64,000 nucleotides of DNA from the NCBI RefSeq assembly GCF_024746835.1, contig NZ_CP080533.1, forward strand, positions 248,001-312,000, in the 5' to 3' direction. The stretch is from Mesorhizobium sp. AR02. GTDB taxonomy: Bacteria; Pseudomonadota; Alphaproteobacteria; Rhizobiales; Rhizobiaceae. A program made the translations under genes and the position numbers. Each line of letters begins with the position of its first letter. The first letter of the stretch is position 1. This document shows, piece after piece, positions 43,610-52,359 of this stretch. The notes beneath the pieces were generated by a model. That model ran no database searches and was not told the DNA's origin. It saw only the letters and a list, made by a program, of their open reading frames with translations.

Positions 43610-44014
43610 CTAGGCGCTGGCAACTGCCTTCTCGATCTCCTGGGCCGAATGGCCGGTGAGATCCTTGGCGATTTCGCCAATCAGAACGTCCGATAATTTC
43701 TGATGATAGTGCTTGCGCAGTTCGCCAAGCGTTCGCGGAGCGGCGATGATGATCAGGTTGGCGATTTGCCCGCCGAGGACCTGTCGGTTGAGCAGATCGG
43801 CGGTTCCGGCGGCGAAACTGTCCTCCTCGATCTGACTGTTGTCCGGATTGGCGGAGCTGCTCTGATGACGCGCACCGGATCCCTTGTTCTCGTTTGCCAC
43901 GTCTTCCACGACCGAGGCCGTCAGTTTTGGATTGGCTTCGTCTCCTGAATTGCGGAACAGATTGAGCCTCTCGCCATCGGCCACTGCAACGGTCGCGCCT
44001 TTAGGAATATCCAT
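43610..44014 (-). CDS. Host attachment family protein (AtsE-like)
   Basis: Encodes 134 residues from the ATG at 44014 (GGAG 10 bases upstream). It has MDIPKGATVAVADGERLNLF, then DLLNRQVLGGQIANLIIIAAPRTLGELRKHYH and a C-terminal EIAKDLTGHSAQEIEKAV. The VADGxxxxLF start and ILAAPPRTLGELR-like centre are the mark of the Host_attach (baeRF-type) family. In Agrobacterium, such genes were tied to attachment to plant cells; direct function is not settled. The N-terminal catalytic part is short here, typical of this family. Confidence 0.85.
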   Translation of the reverse strand: MDIPKGATVAVADGERLNLFRNSGDEANPKLTASVVEDVANENKGSGARHQSSSANPDNSQIEEDSFAAGTADLLNRQVLGGQIANLIIIAAPRTLGELRKHYHQKLSDVLIGEIAKDLTGHSAQEIEKAVASA

Positions 44015-44249
44015 GTGTAATGTTCTCCGAGATTGCGCCAGCCCTTGGCTAATCGGTTTGGGGGGCCTGCTGACGTCACTCTTAACGCCCCAAGCCGCCA
44101 ATGGATGCTTGGATCTGAGCCTTTCGTCGACGCCCGGCCGCCTGGGGGCCGCGCCGACCGGCCGCCCCCCCCAAATAGCACGGGGCTTCATTGTGATCCG
44201 GCATCAGCTGCCTGATGTTGGACGGATAGGCCGCATTATATGTCGCGCT

Positions 44250-44274
44250 GGAACGAATGTCGTCGCGCCCCGTT
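44250..44274 (+). promoter_or_regulatory. Sigma-EcfG-like promoter for the DUF982 gene
   Basis: GGAAC, 16 bases, CGTT: exact consensus, 32 bases before the ATG at 44307, the best placed of the set. Confidence 0.75.
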
Positions 44275-44306
44275 CGCTGAGAGATGGTGGGGACAGGGAT
44301 GACGCG

Positions 44307-44789
44307 ATGCACGATGCTTTTTTCAGGGTTCCAGTGACGGTTGAGTTGCCAAATGGAGAACTTCGCAGGTTGTCTAGTGCATCCGAGGCTGCGATCTTGC
44401 TGATGGAGAAGTGGCCTGAAGAGCATGGCTCAAGATACCGGGACGCGCTGCGGGCTTGCACAGGCTCACTGACTTCAGAGGAGGAGGTGGAAAATGCCCG
44501 GCAGGCGTTTTTGGCGGCTGCGGAGGAGGCAGGGCTGACCGTGCAAGGCGTGCATGACAACGAGGACGCTCCATCGCCGCGTTCGATAGAACAGCCAAAA
44601 TCGTCATACATCGTCGACGAGAAACGACGGGATCGTGGGCACAGGGAGGAGCAAGAAGACTTTCTCATCCGTTTCCTAGCGCGCGAAACCGGGATTACGG
44701 AAGCCCAGGCGCGCGAGCTGATCGATATGGTCGGTACTGATCGTGGATCACTGCTGCGAGAGGCCAGAATATTGAAGGCGCAGCGCTGA
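44307..44789 (+). CDS. DUF982 protein with DUF3606-like C-terminal module
   Basis: Encodes 160 residues. The N-terminal half (MHDAFFRVPVTVELPNGEL, ASEAAILLMEKWPEEHGSRY, ARQAFLAAAEEAGL) is DUF982, common in Rhizobiales. The tail FLARETGITEAQARELIDMVG is a short helical module similar to DUF3606 (GLTxxQAxxLI). The two joined is unusual. It is stress-controlled by the EcfG-like box 32 bases upstream. No function known. Confidence 0.82.
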   Translation: MHDAFFRVPVTVELPNGELRRLSSASEAAILLMEKWPEEHGSRYRDALRACTGSLTSEEEVENARQAFLAAAEEAGLTVQGVHDNEDAPSPRSIEQPKSSYIVDEKRRDRGHREEQEDFLIRFLARETGITEAQARELIDMVGTDRGSLLREARILKAQR

Positions 44790-44883
44790 GACGCCGGAAT
44801 CTGGCAATGTTCCGGAAGGAGGGCGCCGCCTAGGCTGACGGTGAGGACCCCGGGCTAGGCCCACAATCTCGGTAGGTTGGCGT

Positions 44884-45066
44884 TCAGTGCCTGATGCCGT
44901 CGCCGTGCAGCCTCATAGCCGTTTGATTGTTGAATGCAGAGGCCTCTTCGGCCGTGTCGAAACGCGTTGCGATCGCAGTTCCGTCAGGTGCCAGAACGAC
45001 CGCCAGGTATGGGAGCCGTTCATTGGCGGATGGTAGACTACATATACAGGTTGTGAATTTTTCATC
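44884..45066 (-). pseudogene. Small protein, frameshifted
   Basis: From an ATG at 45066 the reading is MKNSQPVYVVYHPP, then the sense continues in the next frame as SANERLPYLAVVLAPDG and ATRFDTAEEASAFNNQTAMRL to the stop at 44884. Joined it makes a coherent small protein of about 60 residues. One base has probably been gained or lost near 45018. The 78-residue frame alone has a poor N-terminus. Confidence 0.45.
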
Positions 45067-45320
45067 GCCCTTTGTAGAAGGCGCGCAGGCTTTCGCCAAG
45101 GAGGCTTGCCCAGGGCCCACATAGCCACTCCTGCGCTAGGATTGGTTGATTGGGAACTGAGGGTGAAACAGCCGTGCCTCAAGTATGGTCAGGGGCGATA
45201 AAACTCGCGGCATGATCTGCGGTTTTTTCTCATATGCCGGATGAATTGGGCTAATAGAACCGCCAGCCGCTTGTTTATGACGTCACAACCGTTCCTTTTT
45301 CGACATCCTTGCGAGTTTCC

Positions 45321-46331
45321 ATGACGACAACCGCGGAAAATCTAAAGCCCCTCCTTTGGGAACCCAAGAACCTGGTCCGAGCCATCGAAGCCGCAGGGGT
45401 CGCCCTGTGGTCATGGAACGTGGATAGCGACGCGTTGGCCATGGATGACCGCGCCTATGACCTTTGGGGCATCCCGCGCACCACAGACGTCAAGTTTGAA
45501 GACCTTTCCGCGCACATCCATCCTGCGGATCGCGACCGAGTGCGCGCGGCCTTCAACGCCACGCGAGCGATTGTCGGCCCCTATGAGATCGACTTCCGGA
45601 TGATGATCGGCGACGAACTCAAATGGATTTCCGCGCGTGGTCAAGGCGACGACGAAGGGATAGTCCAGCGGCTGATGTTCGGCATCTTCATTGATGTGAC
45701 CGGCCGCAAACAGGCGGAAGAAAGCCGTGAGCTGCTGGCTGGCGAAATGAGCCATCGCGTCAAGAACCTGCTCACCATAGCCTCCGGCCTTACAGCCATT
45801 ACCTCGCGTTCGACGAACACCACCAACGATATGGCGCGCGAGCTTACTCAGCGGCTGACTGCCTTGGGGCGAGCCCATGATCTGGTGCGGCCGGTGCCCG
45901 GGCAGACCGAGGCCGCCTCGGCCCTGCTTGGCGATCTGCTTACGGTACTGCTCGCGCCTTATGACGATCTGGGAGCGTTCAGCGGCCGCATCAGGGTGTC
46001 GGTACCAAGGATGAGCGTCGGTGAATCCTCGGCAACTATCCTCGCGCTTATCATCCATGAACTTGCAACCAACTCGCTCAAATACGGTGCCCTGTCGGCC
46101 GAGGCAGGGACGCTGGATGTTTCGTGCTCGGCGCACGATGACGCCGTCACGATCGTCTGGACAGAAAGTGGTGGACCCCTCGTTGAGACACCTGCGGGCC
46201 CGCCCGGCTACGGCAGCAGATTGGTCGAGCGCAGCGTAACCGGGCATCTGCGTGGCTCGATCGCTTATGACTGGTCAAAGCAGGGCCTGGTCGTCACGCT
46301 GAAGGTCCAGCCGGAACGGCTCGCACAATAA
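45321..46331 (+). CDS. HWE-family histidine kinase with one PAS domain
   Basis: Encodes 336 residues from the ATG at 45321. The PAS domain (about 22-130) has WSWNVDSDALAMDDRAYDLWG and HPADRDRVRAAF. The H-box is GEMSHRVKNLLT (His145), N-box IHELATNSLKYGALS, W-E motif IVWTESGGP and G-box GYGSRLVERSV. No membrane helix, so a soluble sensor. It converges with a receiver-only protein at 46419-46784, a likely phosphotransfer partner. Confidence 0.93.
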   Translation: MTTTAENLKPLLWEPKNLVRAIEAAGVALWSWNVDSDALAMDDRAYDLWGIPRTTDVKFEDLSAHIHPADRDRVRAAFNATRAIVGPYEIDFRMMIGDELKWISARGQGDDEGIVQRLMFGIFIDVTGRKQAEESRELLAGEMSHRVKNLLTIASGLTAITSRSTNTTNDMARELTQRLTALGRAHDLVRPVPGQTEAASALLGDLLTVLLAPYDDLGAFSGRIRVSVPRMSVGESSATILALIIHELATNSLKYGALSAEAGTLDVSCSAHDDAVTIVWTESGGPLVETPAGPPGYGSRLVERSVTGHLRGSIAYDWSKQGLVVTLKVQPERLAQ

Positions 46332-46418
46332 CCCCGCGCTGGCCTTCAGAGGCCTAAGCAGGTGATCGAGAAACGACCTGCCCAAGCCATAGAGGCGGAG
46401 GACTAGCCGGCTGGCATG

Positions 46419-46784
46419 TCAAGTTGAGACCAGGTCGCGTAGACTTGTTGCGATGGCTGCGTTGTCGTACGGCTTAGCATAAAACAGGCTGCCTTTCGGA
46501 AGGTCTGTTACCGACACCGCACGGTGGCCTGATGTCGCCACGATCCTGATGGGTGGCCAGCGGTCGCGAACAGCAGCGGAAAGCTTTATGCCATCCATGC
46601 TCCCCGGCATGTCGATGTCGGTGAACATGATCTGGATCTGGGCATTGGCTTCGAGCAAGTCGATTGCCTCATCGGCATTGGCAGCCTCCAATACCTCGAA
46701 ACCCTCGCCGATCAGGAAATCCACGATATCCATGCGGATTAGCGGCTCGTCCTCGACAACCAACACGCAGATGCTAGGCGCCAA
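46419..46784 (-). CDS. Single-domain response regulator
   Basis: Encodes 121 residues from TTG at 46784 with AGGAGGG 4-6 bases upstream; a longer open frame has an unconvincing N-terminus. It is a CheY-like receiver only: CVLVVEDEPLIRMD (acid pocket), IMFTDIDMPG (phospho-Asp), ATSG and YAKPYDN (switch Lys). No output domain. A weak EcfG-like box (GGAAC-N16-CGTC, 46933-46957) is 149 bases upstream. It faces the HWE kinase gene end to end. Confidence 0.9.
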   Translation of the reverse strand: MAPSICVLVVEDEPLIRMDIVDFLIGEGFEVLEAANADEAIDLLEANAQIQIMFTDIDMPGSMDGIKLSAAVRDRWPPIRIVATSGHRAVSVTDLPKGSLFYAKPYDNAAIATSLRDLVST

Positions 46785-47006
46785 TGGACCCTCCTGCCAA
46801 AATGATGCTGGCGGTCCACAACTCTCTTGTGCCCAGATCGCTCCACAAAAACATGCAATACAAGCATTTAGCGCCAAAACGCCGAAGCTCATGGATATTA
46901 GCGTCGACGGGCACGAAGATTGCGACTCCGCTGACGGAGAGAACCAAGCAATGTTCCCGCCATGAGTCCAAGTCGAAGGTCTAACGGCCAAGATTGTCGT
47001 CGCCGC

Positions 47007-48100
47007 TCACAGGAACTGGACTGGCACGCCGCGACTGAGAAGCTTGCCAAGTCCCTGGGCATCCCAATTCGTCAGGCGAACACAGCCATGCGAGCCGGTC
47101 TTGTCGATACGGGCGGGCTCAGGGGTGCCGTGGATACCGAAGCTCGGTTCGGAGAGTTCAATCCAAACCGTTCCGACGGGACCATTAGGGCCGGGGGGAA
47201 GGGTCAGTACCTTGTCGTTGTTACCCTGTTTGAAATTGAGCTTGGGATTGTAGGTGTAGGTCGGTTCGAGACCACCGCCCTAACCGTATATGTTCCGGAC
47301 GGGGATGGGGTCTCCTCGCTGCCAATGGTAGCGGGATAGGCCGCCAGAAGAGAGCGGTCTTCCGCATAGGCGCGAACCTGGCCCTCTGCCTTGTCCACTT
47401 CCAGCCTGACAGCTTTCCCGCGCTTGCCTGAGCCGAGATCGGCCACGGAAATAGTTTCGCCCTCGGCGAAGGTCGCGCCCGGATTGAGTGACGTTAGAAA
47501 ATCCTCGTCCATGTGGAAGCGCTCGGCCAGGGCCTCGCTTGCACGAGCATAGCCGAGATACTTCATCTCGGCCATTTTGGCATAGTCCTTCGGAATGGCG
47601 CCCACCACCGTCGAAAGGTCGTCGGCCGTGACGACATAGCTGCCGATCACCTGCTTGTCCGCGTCTATGGCGCCGATGACCTGCGGCCCGACCTTCCCGT
47701 CGACCGGAAGGCCACGCATCATCTCAAAGGCTGCGATGGCGTGCCGTAGGTTGCCGCCGTCGAGCCCGTCAATAACTCCCGGCGACGCTCCCGCCCGGTC
47801 GAGCAATACCTGCAACCGGACAATAGAGGGGGAGGGTGTGTCGCCAACGTGGGGTGGGATAAACTCGGTGGAAGGGCCGGCGAAACCGACCTTGAAGGTA
47901 CTGCTGGTCGTCAACGGGTCGACCTGCGAAGACGCAGGCTCATAGGTCGGCGGGATTGCGTCCAGTGCTGCTGCGTTGATGGCCTCGGGAGTAAGCAATG
48001 ACGAGGCTGTCGCCGATGACATGACGAACGTCGCCGGGAAAAGGCCGAGCGCCGTGCTGGCGGCAAAGGTGAGTGCAGGTAAGCTGAGGCCGCGACGCAT
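47007..48100 (-). pseudogene. L,D-transpeptidase (YkuD) gene, frameshifted before the catalytic motif
   Basis: From the ATG at 48100 (signal peptide MRRGLSLPALTFAASTALG...) the frame has a peptidoglycan-binding repeat (LQVLLDRAGASPGVIDG, VDGKVGPQVIGAI), a LysM-like DDFLTSLNPGA and the start of YkuD (AYPATIGSEETPSPSGTYTV). It then runs off near 47275. The neighbouring frame continues EPTYTYNPKLNFKQG, VWIELSEPSFGIHGTPEPAR and the catalytic SHGCVRLTNWDAQ, ending at 47007-47009. One base is missing or extra. Only the second frame holds the catalytic Cys, so the product as written is inactive. Confidence 0.8.
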
Positions 48101-48399
48101 GGGGAGTGCTCCTGCCAGCGGACGAAAAGAGGCCGCAAGCGACATTCTTCCGGATTGGCTACCGCTTTCTTAATATCCGCGTTCTAACGACAAATCAGAT
48201 CAGAACTCCCTCGCCTTCATCTAGCGTCGCCTCATCAGACCTGCGGTCGGCGCGGCGCTCATTGATTCTCAAATGCTTGAGCTTTGCAATGATCCGCCGT
48301 GTGCCGATGCTTCCGGTGTGAAAAAGCGCGAACAGTGACCCAGGCACCGGAACGCTCAAGTATCTGCCCCATTTCTAGGATTTCGAGGGGTCACGACAG

Positions 48400-48782
48400 T
48401 CGCGTTCCGGGACTCCATACCGTCACCAATTTTCGCAATGAAATCGCAATAATACTCGACGCAGTCTCTTCCCAGGTCGGCGCGAACTGTTTTTGCACGA
48501 TGGTGGGCGACGCCTTGCTATCACCAGCTCGCAAAGCTCGCGGGTGTGTGTCGTGGCGGGCAACGATGTCGACGGCGTCAAGCCGGTCGATGGCAAGCAT
48601 GGTTGCGACGTCCGTATAGAACGGAGCGCTGAGAGCACGGTCGTTTCCGCCTTGGTGGGATCGACGTCGCAGACAGCGGCAAGCGCTGCGCCTTCGCTCG
48701 CAAGATCCTTCCACCCATGCAAATGGTTTTGCGCGTAGAAGCCGCAGCCGATGAGTCCAATGCGGATTGCCCCCGTTGCCAT
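48400..48782 (-). pseudogene. 5' remnant of a Gfo/Idh/MocA oxidoreductase
   Basis: From the ATG at 48782 it reads MATGAIRIGLIGCGFYAQNHL (NAD site GxGxxG-like) and VCDVDPTKAETT, then changes frame to FYTDVATMLAIDRLDAVDIVARHDTH and VQKQFAPTWEET. Family order is preserved. The protein then ends, missing at least two thirds. So it is a truncated, frameshifted N-terminal fragment. Confidence 0.75.
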
Positions 48783-49037
48783 GTCTATCCAGCGACGATC
48801 GGTGCTGAAGATGGTGGCCTTCATGAAATTGGCGGGTTGACGCCGCAACGAGATTTGTCAGTACCCGGCTTGACCCGCTGCCATGCCGCCTCATTCCGAA
48901 AGTTGCATGCCAGGCTGCCGCTCGCTCCGTCGGTTCCCCAGCTGCGAAGAAACGAAAGTTGCACGTCAGCTTAATATGCCTGATCATGGCGGTTGGTACG
49001 GCGGAGATATCAAGTGGCAGCCAATCCTCGAAACGGC

Positions 49038-51023
49038 ATGCATCCGTCGGCTCCCGGACTGGCGGGCATTCTTTCCGCAGCCACCGCCCACCCGCGCACG
49101 TCCTTGCCCACTGTCGCAACTGTCGTGACGACGGTAGCCGCCTTGTACTTTGGGCGCGAGGTTTTCCTGCCGATTGCAATCGCGGTGCTTTTGACCTTCG
49201 CGCTTGCCCCGGTGGTTTCCGCGCTCAAACGAGCCGGCATACCCCGCCTTCCTGCTGTCATTGTAAGCGTGCTCAGCGCATTCGCGGCGCTCGCCCTATT
49301 CTCTTTCATTGCCGCGTCGCAGGTCAGCGAACTGGCGCAGAACATCCCGGCCTACCAAACAAACATCCTGACCAAGATCCGCTCGCTCAAGGAAACTGGC
49401 GTCGGCGGAGGTATAATGGCCAGATTGAGCGGGGTGATCGAGCGCGTCGGCCAGGAGATCGATCAGCAGGGGCCGTCGCCGCCTCCCGCGGCGAGCGACA
49501 AGCCGCAGCGTGAACCGATGCCTGTCGAGATCGTCTCGCGGGAAAAGCCGATCGAAGTCCTGCAGAACATCATCGGCCCGCTGATCAGCCCTCTGGCGTC
49601 GGCCGGGCTGATCGTAATCGTCGTCATCTTCATGCTGCTGGAGCGGGAGGATCTGCGCGATCGTTTCATCCGCCTTGTCGGTTACGGCGACCTCCACCGA
49701 ACCACTCAGGCGCTTCAGGATGCCGGCAAGCGGGTCGGTCAATATCTGCTCATGCAGTTGGTGGTGAACACCGTCTACGCCATACCGATTGCGGCCGGGC
49801 TCTGGGTCTTGGGCATTCCCAATGCACTGCTGTGGGGATTGCTGGCGCTGGCCCTGCGCTTCGTTCCCTATATTGGCCCGGTCATTGGTGCGCTGCTGCC
49901 TATATTCTTGGCGCTGGCCGTGGCGCCTGGCTGGTCGCTCGTCCTGTGGACCGCCGCCCTGTTCGTGGTGATGGAGTTGGTCACCGGCAACGTCGTCGAA
50001 CCCTGGCTTTACGGCTCGAGGACGGGGCTCTCGCCACTGGCTATCATTGTCGCGGCGATCTTCTGGACCTGGCTGTGGGGTCCGCTCGGTCTGGTTCTGT
50101 CGACGCCGCTCACCGTCTGTCTCGTCGTGCTCGGCAGGCACGTGCCGCAGTTCGAATTCCTCGACGTGCTGTTCGGCAACCAGCCGGTGCTCGAACCTCA
50201 TGCCCGGCTCTACCAGCGACTGCTGGCTGGCGATCCCGACGAAGCCACCGACCACGCCGAGGAGATGCTGGAGGAGAAGTATTTGATCGAATTCTACGAC
50301 AAGGTCGCCATTCCCGCCTTGCTGCTCGGTGAGCAGGACCGCGTGCGCGGCGTGATGGGCGACCAGCAAAGGCGGCAAGTGGCGGCCAGTGCTCTGACGC
50401 TGGTGGCAAACCTCGACGACAACGCACAGGAGGAAGCAGAGGAAGATGACCCGGAGGTGGCCGAGGACGCACGGGCGAATGCGGGAAAAGAGGCAGCCGG
50501 AGAGGGCAAGGATGCCGAGGGCGACGACGACACCGAGCTGCCGGATGGCACCGACATGTCGGTGCTTTGTGCCGGCGGGCGCGGCGAACTCGACGATGCC
50601 GCCGCCGCAATGTTGGCGCAGGTGCTCGAAGTCCAGGGCGCGACCGTGTCGAAGGCGGGCTTTGCCGATATGGAGCCGGCAAGCATTCGCCGCCTCGAAC
50701 TCGACGCGGTCGACACCGTCGTGGTCGGTTTCCTGAACCACGATTCCGTCAAGCACGCCCGATTTCTGGTGCGCCGTCTGAAGCGCGCCAAGCCGGCGTT
50801 GCGGGTAGGCATCGTGTTCTGGTCGGAGACCGGGGACGACAACACGGAAGCAGCCGCTGGGCTGGCCAGCGACAATGCCGATTTCGTTGCGCATAGCATG
50901 GCCGACGCCGTGCTGGGTGCGTTGTCAAACGATCCGCCGGTCGTGCTCAAGCTCGCTGTCAAACGCCGCATACGCCGCCGACCGCCAGCCCGCAAGAAAG
51001 TGTCGCTTGCAGCGGCAAACTGA
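49038..51023 (+). CDS. AI-2E-type permease with long acidic C-terminal domain
   Basis: 661 residues from the ATG at 49038; the exact start is not certain. The first 390 residues are a DUF20/AI-2E family permease of about eight helices (VFLPIAIAVLLTFALAPVV, then LRFVPYIGPVIGALLP and GPLGLVLSTPLTVCLVVLGR). Such family members include the ones linked to AI-2, tetracycline or Na+/H+ transport, so substrate is not given. Residues 480-520 are very acidic (EEAEEDDPEVAEDA). A C-terminal domain of about 130 residues (DMSVLCAGGRGELDDAAAAML, VGIVFWSETGDDN) resembles a Rossmann-like receiver. A basic end closes it. Confidence 0.85.
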   Translation: MHPSAPGLAGILSAATAHPRTSLPTVATVVTTVAALYFGREVFLPIAIAVLLTFALAPVVSALKRAGIPRLPAVIVSVLSAFAALALFSFIAASQVSELAQNIPAYQTNILTKIRSLKETGVGGGIMARLSGVIERVGQEIDQQGPSPPPAASDKPQREPMPVEIVSREKPIEVLQNIIGPLISPLASAGLIVIVVIFMLLEREDLRDRFIRLVGYGDLHRTTQALQDAGKRVGQYLLMQLVVNTVYAIPIAAGLWVLGIPNALLWGLLALALRFVPYIGPVIGALLPIFLALAVAPGWSLVLWTAALFVVMELVTGNVVEPWLYGSRTGLSPLAIIVAAIFWTWLWGPLGLVLSTPLTVCLVVLGRHVPQFEFLDVLFGNQPVLEPHARLYQRLLAGDPDEATDHAEEMLEEKYLIEFYDKVAIPALLLGEQDRVRGVMGDQQRRQVAASALTLVANLDDNAQEEAEEDDPEVAEDARANAGKEAAGEGKDAEGDDDTELPDGTDMSVLCAGGRGELDDAAAAMLAQVLEVQGATVSKAGFADMEPASIRRLELDAVDTVVVGFLNHDSVKHARFLVRRLKRAKPALRVGIVFWSETGDDNTEAAAGLASDNADFVAHSMADAVLGALSNDPPVVLKLAVKRRIRRRPPARKKVSLAAAN

Positions 51024-51756
51024 GTCCCGGCAATCAAGTAGTGAGCCCCCGAGATTTGCTAATTTAACAAAACCGCAATTTGACACTCCCGCTGGGGACG
51101 ACCGAGTAACTCCCCCGGGCCTAGCCCAGGATCAGGCAAGGCGACGCGGCCCCTGGCTCGGCCACGCCGGGCAGCCTGCGCGTGCCCCGCAGCCGGTTGC
51201 GGAGGTCTCCTTTTTTAGTCTTTCTAACGGTTTGGTGTTCAATCCAGTTCAGGATCGTGCCTAGTTCCCCATATAGCATGGCGACGCATACGGCCACCCA
51301 TCGCGCGACCTGTGCTGCTGGATCAGTTCACTCGTCTGTATGAAGGCTGGATGGGCAAATGCGACCTCTACGTAAATATCTCGCGGCGCAGACTGCCGCC
51401 GTCGTCACTTTGAAATTTGATGCCGTTGAAAAGATTGTCAGCTTCCGCCAGCGGCGAGAAGCAATGGACCTTGGTGGGCCACAGAAGGACGACCGTGCAT
51501 GTGCAATGCAAGTCGGGGCAATCTGCTGGATACACAGCTAATGCCAAAATGCACCAAGGCGAAGTAAGCATTCCCAGGAAGTAGGTCTACCAAGCTGCGA
51601 GAACGTTCCCCCGAATGCACCTGCACCTCTGCGGGCCGGCGGTGCGACGCAAGTCCTGTCTTAGTGCTTGAGAGGTCACGCTTCCGTGATCGCGTAACAT
51701 TCGGCCAAAATTTGCGAACTCTAAAAGGGCAATTGTGCCCCTATGGGAGTAAGCAA
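51024..51756. other. No confident gene
   Basis: Only short frames on both strands. The last 20 bases hold a GGGAG ribosome site for the next gene. Confidence 0.35.
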
Positions 51757-52056
51757 ATGAACGCGATCAAGCTCGTTGCTCTTGTCGGCCTTGTCGGGTT
51801 TTCCGCCTCACATGCCTTTGCCGAAGACACGATGGGTAAAATGACGATGATGAAGGGTGGAGAAGTCACGGCGATTATGCCGGATGGGCACATGGGAACG
51901 ATGATGCCCGACGCAAAGATGAGTGCCGAAATGATGAAAATGGCGAAGCCGATCAAACATTGCATGATGATGATGACAGACGCCAAAGGCAAGGCGTACA
52001 TGATCGACACGTCAACTAAGAAGGCCCAGGCCGAATGTGAAAAAATGGCGATGTAA
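51757..52056 (+). CDS. Met-rich exported protein
   Basis: Encodes 99 residues, GGGAG 7 bases before ATG 51757. Signal peptide ends SHAFA|ED. The mature part has 18 Met in about 77 residues, often paired (MGKMTMMKGG, MGTMMPDAKM, EMMKMAKP, HCMMMMTD) with two Cys and His. Met-rich exported proteins can bind Cu+ or Ag+, so copper handling is a reasonable guess but there is no copper gene nearby. The function is not established. Confidence 0.75.
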   Translation: MNAIKLVALVGLVGFSASHAFAEDTMGKMTMMKGGEVTAIMPDGHMGTMMPDAKMSAEMMKMAKPIKHCMMMMTDAKGKAYMIDTSTKKAQAECEKMAM

Positions 52057-52359
52057 GCTGACAAACTCCCCGCCGGCATGCGCGTCGGCGGGACATCTCG
52101 CGCTTCGGTGTTGCTGGGTCCTCAACAATGTCGCGGCTCAGGTCGCGCCGGTTTGTCGACTTGAGGCGCCCGCGATGGCAGGATCGACGATCCGAACCGT
52201 CTCGTCCGCGACGTCGGAAACCACAGCGAAACGACCGCTGGGGTCAGAATCAATGGCTGATCACAAGCGACACAGCGCGCAACAGAATGAGATCAGCCTA
52301 TCCTGTTACGCCCCAGGAGTTATAATCTCAGTGCAGAGGTACCTGGGCTAACCAAGCTC
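52057..52359. other. No confident gene
   Basis: Nothing recognisable; no exact EcfG-like box. Confidence 0.35.
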
